A model generated the notes under the pieces. It was not told the DNA's origin. It searched no databases and saw nothing but the letters and a program-made list of their open reading frames with translations. From positions 1-34,989 of IMG/VR virus record IMGVR_UViG_3300013233_000504: a stretch of 34,989 bases of DNA; one strand, 5' to 3'. The position numbers were made by a program, and so were the translations under genes. Positions 1 to 7,700 of this stretch are shown piece after piece; positions within the stretch are counted from its first letter, which is position 1, and each line of letters begins with the position of its first letter. The DNA comes from a virus.

Positions 1-239
1 GATGACCTCTATGCCAGTGGCGATAAAGCCACCCATCACCGCATCAAACAAGCCGAACGGGCGCTGTGTGCGTCTGAGCTGTGGGGGCGATTGGTGCAAC
101 ACGCCAAAGCCAACCACGCCATTGCTCGATCTGGCGTGTCTCAGCCCAGTGGCGCAACCTCCAACCAACAGAAGGCCGCTCACTGGCGTTCGGTTGCATG
201 GGGCTATTTTCGTGAGTTGGGGTTTGATGAGCACGCGGG
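1..239. repeat. Terminal direct repeat, left copy (same sequence as 34751-34989)
   Basis: The first 239 bases are identical to the last 239 bases of the window. The coding frame of the head-tail connector gene continues without a break across the join. This is what a circular or circularly permuted genome looks like when an assembler opens it and leaves an overlap. A true 239-bp physical terminal repeat is possible but would cut a gene. The circular unit is 34,750 bp. Confidence 0.95.
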
Positions 240-291
240 GTTCAGTGTGGGTGTGGTGGAAACCGAGGCGTTCACGGGGAGCCGAGCATGA
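1..291 (+). CDS. Head-tail connector (gp36/DUF1320-like), 3' part
   Basis: This is the last 96 residues of the 144-residue connector whose start lies at 34607. Frame 1 is open from base 1 (DDLYASGDKATHHRIKQAER) to the TGA at 289-291. The ATG inside it at 91 is not the true start. The region includes a basic helix and a stretch reading HWRSVAWGYFRELGF near the C-terminus. The TGA overlaps the ATG of the next gene (ATGA at 288-291), which suggests translational coupling in the neck operon. Confidence 0.7.
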   Translation, partial: DDLYASGDKATHHRIKQAERALCASELWGRLVQHAKANHAIARSGVSQPSGATSNQQKAAHWRSVAWGYFRELGFDEHAGFSVGVVETEAFTGSRA

Positions 292-662
292 GCCGTGTTG
301 AATCCACACGTTGGGATAATAAGCTGAAAGAAGCCCGTGCGGGTCTCCGTGCGGGCTTGAAACGCTTGGCTATCAGCGTCGATAAGGAGCAGACCGATCT
401 GCTGCGTGGCGGTGAATTGGCCGGTGATTATCCTATTCCAGTGCGGACTGGCAATTTATTGCAGGGGCATTATTGGGCGTTAAACCCAAATCCATCAGCA
501 TTGGTTGGAGAGGTTGGCAACACCGCCGCTTACGCCATTGCGGTTCACGATGGTGGCGGCAACAACAGCGCCCACGGCGAACGTCCGTTTTTATCCGATG
601 CGGTGGCGGCTGTTGACGCAGCGAAAACGGTGGCGGGTGAAGTTCGAAGGGAGTTGACATGA
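288..662 (+). CDS. Neck/tail completion protein, HK97 gp10-like
   Basis: A 124-residue protein. The pattern PVRTGNLLQGHYWAL followed by GEVGNTAAYAIAVHDGG and then RPFLSDAV is the layout of the HK97-gp10/Mu gpG-type neck family. In that family an N-terminal helix is followed by a beta-sandwich with a conserved RTG..L motif, a GN...YA..VH.G motif, and a RPFL motif near the end. Such proteins sit between the connector and the tail and help seal the head-tail joint. The start at 288 overlaps the previous stop as ATGA, and the stop overlaps the next start in the same way. The call rests on visible motifs plus gene order. Confidence 0.75.
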   Translation: MSRVESTRWDNKLKEARAGLRAGLKRLAISVDKEQTDLLRGGELAGDYPIPVRTGNLLQGHYWALNPNPSALVGEVGNTAAYAIAVHDGGGNNSAHGERPFLSDAVAAVDAAKTVAGEVRRELT

Positions 663-1111
663 GCTTGCAAGACTTTCACGCGGGATTAAAAGAGCGTTTG
701 CTGGCTGATCAGGCGCTGAATGACTTTGTCGTGGCGGAGTTTGGCCGGTCGTTATCGTGGCTGGATGGCAACCTGCCCATTGATCAAATCAACGAATCGG
801 AATATCCGGTTATTTTATGCGATGTGGGGGATGGCGACACCGAGGTGGCGACACTGAAGGGAGACACCAATCAAGTGGGGTCTCAGTTGTTGTTGGGGGT
901 GATTTTTTATCACACCGATCCGGCGGCGGCTTTTTCCATTCGCACTCAAATGATCAGCCTAATGAATCGCGCCCTCTTGCGTGATCCAAAATTGAATTCA
1001 CGGGTTTTAATCTGCCGCATGACCAAGTTCTCTGGTGATCGAGGCGCAGCCCACCCTTATTTTTTAACCAATTTCACCGTCGAAGCGACCTATTTCGAAT
1101 CGGCAAATTAG
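659..1111 (+). CDS. Tail terminator protein (probable)
   Basis: A 150-residue protein lying between the HK97 gp10-like gene and the tail tube gene, the usual place for the tail terminator (lambda gpU/HK97 gp10 neighbourhood). Terminators form a hexameric ring that stops tube polymerisation and docks the tail on the head. The N-terminal helix (LQDFHAGLKERLL), an alternating hydrophobic strand pattern in the middle and a C-terminal strand (FLTNFTVEATYFES) fit the alpha/beta fold of these proteins. Sequence conservation in this family is low, so position carries most of the weight. It starts in an ATGA overlap with the upstream gene. Confidence 0.6.
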   Translation: MSLQDFHAGLKERLLADQALNDFVVAEFGRSLSWLDGNLPIDQINESEYPVILCDVGDGDTEVATLKGDTNQVGSQLLLGVIFYHTDPAAAFSIRTQMISLMNRALLRDPKLNSRVLICRMTKFSGDRGAAHPYFLTNFTVEATYFESAN

Positions 1112-1120
1112 GAGAAGAGC

Positions 1121-1543
1121 ATGGCAAGTGCAGCATTTTCACCTCACGGCACGTTATTAAAGCGCGGTGATGGCGCAGCAACCGAGGTGTTTGCCGAGAT
1201 TGCAGAGCTAACCACCATCGGTGCGATTGGGGGCGAGAAATCCCCCATTGCAGCCAACCATCACGGCAGCAACGTGGAAGAGTGGGCCCCCGCGACAATG
1301 GAGAAGCTCGGGACGCTGGAGATCTCCGGTAATTTTATCGGTTCCGATGCTCAGCAAAACGGATTGGATGCGGATTACACCAGTGGCGTGAAGCGTAATT
1401 TTGAGCTGGTTTTAACCGATGTTGGCAACACCGTCATGTCCGGTGCCGCCATCGTCACGGCGTTTAAAATCGGCTCTTTTGACGCGGGTGAAAATGTACT
1501 CACGTTCACCGCGACGCTGCAAGTCACCACCAAATTTGTTTAG
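1121..1543 (+). CDS. Major tail tube protein
   Basis: A 140-residue protein preceded by a strong Shine-Dalgarno (TAGGAGAAGAGC before ATG 1121). The N-terminus has the form GTLLKRGDGAATEVFAEIAE, with a conserved acidic/hydrophobic beta hairpin. The C-terminal half ends in LTFTATLQVTTKFV. This pattern is typical of siphovirus tube subunits, in which an early 'xxTLxxGDG...F..I' hairpin leads into the beta-sandwich and a terminal strand pairs between subunits. It sits just before the G/GT chaperones and the tape measure, exactly where the tube gene is found in lambda-like tail operons. There is no sheath gene next to it, so the tail should be non-contractile. Confidence 0.8.
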   Translation: MASAAFSPHGTLLKRGDGAATEVFAEIAELTTIGAIGGEKSPIAANHHGSNVEEWAPATMEKLGTLEISGNFIGSDAQQNGLDADYTSGVKRNFELVLTDVGNTVMSGAAIVTAFKIGSFDAGENVLTFTATLQVTTKFV

Positions 1544-1553
1544 TGGATAAACC

Positions 1554-1979
1554 ATGAATAAAGAAGATTTTTTTAAAAAGGCGCGCCTTGCTCGGCGTGT
1601 TGAAGAAAAAACAATTACCGGATTTGATCTGGTCAAGATTCAAGAGTTAACCGCAGGGGAGCGGGACGAGTACCTACACCGTATGCAAGAGGTTTCAGAG
1701 CTTAATAAGCAGATCGGCTCTATTGCTGATGATGATGTTGATGCGATCCTATCAAAATCAAAAGAAATTAATGACGCGGCAGATGCTTGCAATGCGTGGT
1801 TAATGGCAAAAACACTGCTGGATGATGAAGGTGTGCGGATTTTCTCAGAAGAAGAGAGTGACGACATTCTTGACCTGAAATATTCGATGGGTATCGGTAT
1901 TTTTAACGACATTGTTAATGGTTGTTTGGCGGTCAGTGGTCTGGGATTAAGCAGCGAAGCAGAAACAAAAAAAAACTAA
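1554..1979 (+). CDS. Tail assembly chaperone G (short, unshifted product)
   Basis: A 141-residue, acidic, mostly helical protein beginning MNKEDFFKKARLARRVEEK and ending ETKKN at TAA 1977. It lies between tube and tape measure, the place of lambda gpG and its analogues, which coat the tape measure protein during tail assembly and then leave. The last codons are an A-rich slippery tract followed at once by the stop, so the short product is the default and a minority of ribosomes would shift to make the G-T fusion. The Shine-Dalgarno (around GTGGAT) is weak. The call comes from position, size and the frameshift arrangement rather than sequence identity. Confidence 0.8.
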   Translation: MNKEDFFKKARLARRVEEKTITGFDLVKIQELTAGERDEYLHRMQEVSELNKQIGSIADDDVDAILSKSKEINDAADACNAWLMAKTLLDDEGVRIFSEEESDDILDLKYSMGIGIFNDIVNGCLAVSGLGLSSEAETKKN

Positions 1980-2290
1980 TTGAACACCCTGAGCTGCTGT
2001 TTTTAATTCGCTGTGGTTTGGTGCTCGGCAAGCTGCCATCTGAAATGATGGCGGTGGGTGCCACAGACATCGCATGGCTCAAGGCGTTTAATGAATTCGA
2101 ACCCTTTGGTCAGCAACAGGACCATTGGCAGACAGGTTTGATTTGCTCTGTGTTATCAAATATCAATCGCCCGCGCGGAAGTGCGCCAGCAAAGCCAGAA
2201 GATTTTATGCCAAAACGCCCCACAGCACCACAGTCAGCCGCCGAAGTTAAAGCGGTCTTAAACAGCGTAGGAGTTCGACCAGGTGGGTAA
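1554..2290 (+). CDS. Tail assembly chaperone G-T fusion (made by -1 frameshift)
   Basis: If ribosomes slip at 1967-1975, 140 residues of the G protein are joined to 105 residues from the -1 frame, giving about 245 residues. The T part begins KLIEHPELLFLIRCGLVLGK and includes GATDIAWLKAFNEFEPFG, then a Pro/Ala-rich tail ending at TAA 2288-2290. The -1 frame has an ATG at 1922, but it has no good ribosome site and lies inside gene G, so independent translation is less likely. In lambda the T domain binds the tube protein and the G domain binds the tape measure, so the fusion brings them together. The T stop overlaps the GTG start of the tape measure gene. Confidence 0.78.
1967..1975 (+). other. 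Programmed -1 frameshift slippery site
   Basis: Nine consecutive A residues, read in the zero frame as ACA AAA AAA AAC TAA. A slip of one base back at A AAA AAA bypasses the TAA at 1977 and enters the open -1 frame, which reads on as KLIEHPELLFLIRC to 2290. The stop codon immediately downstream could act as the pause. No mutational or proteomic evidence is available from sequence alone. The architecture matches the lambda G/GT system. Slip direction is deduced from the frame of the downstream ORF (positions 2 mod 3). Confidence 0.8.
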
Positions 2291-4400
2291 AATTGTTTCG
2301 CGTCTCAGAGTTATTCTCGACGCTCGAACAGATCAGTTTGAGAAGAAGCTGGGTGGCTCCCAAAAAGTTTTAAAAGGTTGGCAAAAAGAGGCAAAAGCGG
2401 GGTTTAAATCCGTTGGCCGTGCGGCCACTGGCTTGACGGCTCAGCTTGGCATTGCTGCTGGCGTATTGGGCTTGGGTGCGATGGTTAAATCATCTTTAAA
2501 CTCGATTGATGCCCAAGCCAAATTTGCGGACAAGATTGGGGTAAGCACTCTGGCCTTAGGTGGTCTGCACCACGCCGCCGAACTGACCGGTGTTAGCACA
2601 AGGGATATGAACCTTGGCTTGCAGCGGATGACGCGCCGCGTTGCTGAGGCTGCCCGTGGCACTGGCGCGGCTCAAAAAGCCATTAAAGAATTGGGTCTGG
2701 ATGCTAAACGTCTCGCCTCTCTTCGGCCAGACGAGCAGTTTAGGGCGATTGCGGAAAGCATGAGTGAAGTGGGTAGCCGATCAGATCAAGTGCGGTTGGC
2801 TTTCGCGGTGTTTGATGCTGGCGGCGTTGGCTTGCTCAATACGATGGACGCGGGCGCTGAAGGCATTAAAAAAATGCAGAACGAGGCCGTGCTATTGGGT
2901 TCTGCTGTTTCACGAATTGATGCCGCAAAAATAGAAGCCGCAAACGACGCTCTGTTTAGAAGCAGTCAGGTTTTCAAGGGGTTTGCAAATCAACTCACCG
3001 TTGGCTTAGCGCCCTTTATTGAATCCGCTGCCAAAGAGTTTGTTGGGTTGGCTGGGCAGAATGGCGGCATGGCTATTTCGTTTGTTAACGGCATTGAGAC
3101 AGTGGCGAAATCGGTGGCGTTTCTGGCCGATGTTTGGCACGGATTAAAAGTGGTTGTGAAAGGTGTTGAAGTGGTGGTTAGCGGGGTTTTATCCGCCATT
3201 GTGACGATGGTTGATTGGGTTAACCGCGCTTTCTGGGCAATGATTAATGGCATTGTGCAGGGGTTTATCAATTACATTACCTTGCCGATTCGGTTGTTGG
3301 CACCGTTCAACGATCAAGCCGCCAAAATGCTGGAGAAAGTGGAGGCGTTCAAAGATGCTTCCAGAAAGATGTACGAGCCATCCAAGGCGATGACGGACAT
3401 TGCTCAGGAGGCCAGAAACGCCACCGCCGGTCTAGTTGACCAGATGGGGGTGATGGCGATGCAGGAGACCAACTTAAAGAAAGTTGAGAGGGTTGTTAAA
3501 TCAATTAAGGATAACGTACAAAAAACAGCCGAAGAAACGGCTAGATTAAAAAACAATCAAGCGGGTGGCTCAAGCGGGAGCGCAGGCTTCGAGCCAAACG
3601 CCGCCGAATTGGCGTTGGCCGAGAAAAAACAGCAGAAAATACAAGCCGATTTAATGGCTCTCGAACAGTCGCTAATGACTGAGCGGGATCTGATCAGCCT
3701 CCACTACTCAGAGCAATTATTGCAAGTTGAGGGCTTGATGGACAGCAAGGCCATTACGCTCGAACAACGTAATGGCTTTATCGAACAACTGACCACAAAA
3801 CACGAAGATAAATTAACGCAACTGGCCAATAAAGGAGCCAGTGACCGAGCTAAATTTGAAGCGATGACCGCCGGGCAAAAAACCAAAAGCGTCTTAGGTC
3901 AGATGATCTCCCTAACCGCAGGCGTGGCGCAGGAAAACCGCACCATGTTTGAGGTCAACAAAGCCGCTGCGACCGCCAACGCCATCGTCAACACCCATAA
4001 AGGTGTTTCAGTAGCGTGGGGGATGGGGCCGATCCTTGGCCCTGTGATGGCAGGGATCACCTTGGCTGCGGGTTTGGCGCAAGTGAACGCCATTCAAAGC
4101 ACCTCTTTTGGTGGCGGTGGCAGCGCCCCCAGCGTGTCGGGCGGTGGCGGTGGTGGAGCCAGCACCGTTAACACACTCCCCGCAACACCCTCAGCAGCGG
4201 CCAACATTCAACCCGTTGCTGAAAGTCGCGCCAATGAATCACAACGATCTCAAGGCCTGACCATCTATGTTCAAGCAGAAAATCTGTATGGCCAAGAAGA
4301 CTTTGCCAATGCCGTGGCGGATGCGGTGAAAGAAGCCGATGGGCGGGATATTCAAATGTTTGTGCCAGGCTCCCGCAACTTGGGGATGGCCAATGCCTAG
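2283..4400 (+). CDS. Tape measure protein
   Basis: A 705-residue protein that starts at GTG 2283 with AGGAG about nine bases upstream and overlaps the T stop. The beginning, VSRLRVILDARTDQFEKKLG, is followed by long Ala-rich helices, then a hydrophobic section around residues 255-345 that could insert in the host membrane. A coiled-coil-like section rich in Lys/Glu/Gln lies around 440-530, then a second hydrophobic Gly/Ala stretch and a Gly/Ser-rich linker around 610-630. This is the usual plan of siphovirus tape measures. At the family rule of roughly 0.15 nm per residue the tail would be near 100 nm, which is an estimate. It sets tail length and takes part in DNA delivery. Confidence 0.9.
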   Translation: MGKIVSRLRVILDARTDQFEKKLGGSQKVLKGWQKEAKAGFKSVGRAATGLTAQLGIAAGVLGLGAMVKSSLNSIDAQAKFADKIGVSTLALGGLHHAAELTGVSTRDMNLGLQRMTRRVAEAARGTGAAQKAIKELGLDAKRLASLRPDEQFRAIAESMSEVGSRSDQVRLAFAVFDAGGVGLLNTMDAGAEGIKKMQNEAVLLGSAVSRIDAAKIEAANDALFRSSQVFKGFANQLTVGLAPFIESAAKEFVGLAGQNGGMAISFVNGIETVAKSVAFLADVWHGLKVVVKGVEVVVSGVLSAIVTMVDWVNRAFWAMINGIVQGFINYITLPIRLLAPFNDQAAKMLEKVEAFKDASRKMYEPSKAMTDIAQEARNATAGLVDQMGVMAMQETNLKKVERVVKSIKDNVQKTAEETARLKNNQAGGSSGSAGFEPNAAELALAEKKQQKIQADLMALEQSLMTERDLISLHYSEQLLQVEGLMDSKAITLEQRNGFIEQLTTKHEDKLTQLANKGASDRAKFEAMTAGQKTKSVLGQMISLTAGVAQENRTMFEVNKAAATANAIVNTHKGVSVAWGMGPILGPVMAGITLAAGLAQVNAIQSTSFGGGGSAPSVSGGGGGGASTVNTLPATPSAAANIQPVAESRANESQRSQGLTIYVQAENLYGQEDFANAVADAVKEADGRDIQMFVPGSRNLGMANA

Positions 4401-4788
4401 TGTGATCTACGTTGCCAAGCGCGACTTAATGACCGGCCACACACTGGGAACGGTTTACGGCAAAAATTTCTTTGTCGATCAAAACGACCGACTGCCAAAA
4501 CGCAAAGCCACCGAACACAAAGCCATCGACGGCACTGTTGAGACGGTTTTTGCTCACCGCTCGATTGAGTGGCGCATCAAATCCCCACCCACCCCCATCG
4601 ACCAGCTCGATCAGTGGCGCGAGTTTGCCGCCTCTGTGGCCGATGGCACCCCCTTTATTTATGACCCCTATGGCGACTCAGCAATCCCCGTACAGCAGAC
4701 CAATGTGGTGATTGTTGGGGACGTAAAAGAGAGCCGTCACAGTGATTTTGGCTACGCCATTATTTCATTTACCGTTTTGGAGCAGTAA
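4393..4788 (+). CDS. Distal tail / minor tail protein (lambda M-like position)
   Basis: A 131-residue protein starting at ATG 4393 inside the end of the tape measure gene. A longer upstream in-frame start at 4339 would only add a stretch antiparallel to the tape measure reading and looks spurious. Features include MPSVIYVAKRDLMTGHTLG, a PIDQLDQWREFAASVADG helix and TPFIYDPYGD. The pattern of a helix followed by 'F.YDPYG' is seen in distal tail proteins that cap the tube and hold the tip. Its place between the tape measure and the very large tip protein supports the role. The TAA overlaps the next start as TAATG. Confidence 0.6.
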   Translation: MPSVIYVAKRDLMTGHTLGTVYGKNFFVDQNDRLPKRKATEHKAIDGTVETVFAHRSIEWRIKSPPTPIDQLDQWREFAASVADGTPFIYDPYGDSAIPVQQTNVVIVGDVKESRHSDFGYAIISFTVLEQ

Positions 4789-7700
4789 TGAGAACCGACA
4801 CAGGTGCGTTTTTTGACGCAAACAACGCCGTAAGCAAATCACCGCGCTGGACGGTTGTGATCTCGTTCGACGATGCCCACACCGACCAGATGGCCATCAC
4901 CAGCCATGCCGATGGTGTTGGGCCGACCGGTGTGCCGATCTTTACAGGTCGCCTTGTTGACTTGTCGCTCTCCAGTCAAAAACTCAATCCTGATAAAGCG
5001 ATGGCCTCCATCGGCGTTGGCCCCTTTTCGGTGCTGGAAAAAAGCGGCGATGTCTCGGCGCTGATTAAAACCAAGCTACTGGCAGGCATGGGGCTGCGTA
5101 AAAAGCGCGTGCAGATTTACAAAGGCTTCGAAAACTTTTCGTGGGTGCAGTATCAACTGCGCATGACCACTTTGATTGATAAAGAGATCAGCCACCACAA
5201 TGGGGTGACCAAATTCAGCACAGCAGACATTCAGCGGTTTGTTGATGAAACGATCTTTCCGACCCGTCAAAGCTTTCTGCTTGAATCGCTCACTGAAGAT
5301 CAGAGCTACATTAAACTGGCCACCGGAGACCTGACCTTATTTCCAGTTGTGGCACACGACAGCAGCTACAGCGACCGCCCCAACGCTTCAGTGGCCTACG
5401 TTAAAATTGGCAAGGATGCTGGGTGTGAGGTGATTGCCTGTGGCGCTCAGGTGATCGACCCAACGCACGGCATGATCCTGCCGGTTTTGGAGCGCGGTGC
5501 GCTGAACACAGGGCCGACTCCAGGCGTGGGGTACGCTCATACGGTGGACATCAACAAGCCGGTTGATCGTCGGCCAGCGGTGAAAGAGTGGGTTTATTTG
5601 GAGGGCGCAGCCCCCAAGTTGGCGCGTGACATGTTGACCGGTGGCGGCTATTTGCCAAGCCATTGGCATCTTGGCATTGCCGCTGAGTTTGTCCGTGACA
5701 GTGATTTTACCGGCATCGGTGCTGATTGGTGGGACACAGCAACAAACAAGGGTAAAACACTCAGCTTTCAGGGTCTAAACAAAGTTCGTGGTAAGCAGTT
5801 TATTGAAGAGCAGCTCATGCTTTGGCTTGGCGCATTTATGCCGGTTTACGCCGATGGTGCGTTGGGTATAAAGCGCCTTTCTCGATTGTTAAGCAACTCC
5901 AGTTACGTTGCCACGCTGGATAAAAGCAATATTAAAGTGGGTTATCAGGCGTTGCGTCACAATCAAGATGATGTGATTAATGAAATTGATTTCCTTTGGA
6001 ATTGGAACAACCGGAAAGACGATTTCACTAAGTTTGATCGGGTGGATGATTTCGCCTCAAAGGCGCTGCATAAAAAAGCCCGCAGCCGGACGCTGAAATT
6101 TCGAGGCGTTCACACCGGCCTGCACACCATGAACGATCTGGTGGGGATGTTTAATGGCTTGCGTGACCGCTACTCCAACCCGCCTAAAAAGATCTCTCTG
6201 CCCTTAAAGCCCAGCATGAACGTGCTGGAAATTGGCGATCCCGTGCGTTTGGTTGCGGATCAGATCCTTGATTACACCAGCTCAGCCGCCAACCCCATCA
6301 GCATTGACTCTGTTTTTGAAGTGCAGCAGATAAAAGAGAAAATGGATGGCTCTATTACCGTGGATCTGTTTGGCAGTTCGGGTAATGTGGAGCCGTTGAA
6401 ATACAGCAACGACACCGTGGTGATGGACGATGTTTTTTATGATCAAGGCACCGATCTCACCACGGTTTTAACCGTTGTTAATGGGGAAATAACGGCCGAC
6501 GGTCATCTGGCCGGTGCGGCTGATGCAAATAATGCGATCTATCATTACAACCTTGGGGATTTGCGTTTAAACCCCGGCGTGACGATCACCTTTGATAAAA
6601 ACATTAGGGTTTTGGTTAAAGGATTTTTCACTGTTGATGGTGTTTTTGATGGCAGTGGTGGTGGTTTGGTTGGGACAGCAGGAGCAACTAAAAGAACCGA
6701 CATAGCGCTTTGGGTTTACAGCGTCGATTACACCTCTGGGACAAGCGGATTAGGTAAAACACAGGCTCAGGGGTCACTCGGAGTTAATGTTGTCGGTGGT
6801 CAAGAATACACCCTATATTCAGCGCCCGTATTCGGTGGATTAAATGAAATTCCATTTTTTAGCGTTACTAATAATGGAGCGACATTGGATGGATTACCCA
6901 GCACTCTCATGGGTAGTGGTGGTGGTGGTGGCGGCATCGTAACAACCACGGGCAATACGACAACCCCCAGCGTTACATTGGCTGTTGGGGGGGCGGGAGG
7001 CCAAGGCGGTTCCAGCGTCCAAGGCATCTCTAGAGGATTATCTGTGGGGGCAAGCGGGCGATTTATCACGAATGGATTGGCCGGTTCCCCAGGAGCGTTG
7101 TATGCCGCTGGCAACTCATATGGTGGAGCTGGAGCCAGCGGCCATCCTGGGGGGATCTGGTGGGGGCTGGATGGCAATCATCCCCTGCCCGATATTTTCG
7201 GAGCGGCATCGTGCAATTTAGCGGCTAATGGTGCCATCGGCACTCTGGTAACTGAACCGTTGATTAATGCCAGAATTTATTCAGCAGCAGAAAAACCGAC
7301 CAGCTCTGGCTATGTTGGATTTCCGGCTATTGGCGATGTGTCGGATGCAGACAAGCGTGATGTCTGTGTGCGTGTTCAGTACCTCCCGCCGTCGATCACA
7401 GCGACATTAGAACAGCCCGCGCTAACACACCAACTGTCCGCACCCACAGGGCTTGCGGTCTCGACCAGCTCAGAACCGGCAACCATCGGAGCCAACACCG
7501 CACTGGAGCGCGTGTTGGTTGTTTGGGATGGTGTGACAGATCAGCGCCTTGATGCGTATCAGATCCACTTTCGGCGCTCTGGTGTGAGTGCCGCTTGGAC
7601 CAGCGCAGGGATCATCCAAGCTGAGGCAGGCAGTGAGCGTCTGTTGCTAGACGGTGAGCAAGGGGTGTTGTACGACTTCCGCATCCGGTCGCTCTCTCTC

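Noticed and set aside
1922-1979. ATG 1922 as an independent start for the T chaperone
   Set aside because: There is no ribosome site, it lies within gene G, and the residues before the A-tract look non-native, while the -1 slip at A9 explains the frame fully.
6800-7177. Pro-rich minus-strand ORF opposite the Gly-rich tip module
   Set aside because: It is simply the complement of Gly codons (Pro on the other strand), so it is an artefact of the glycine repeats.
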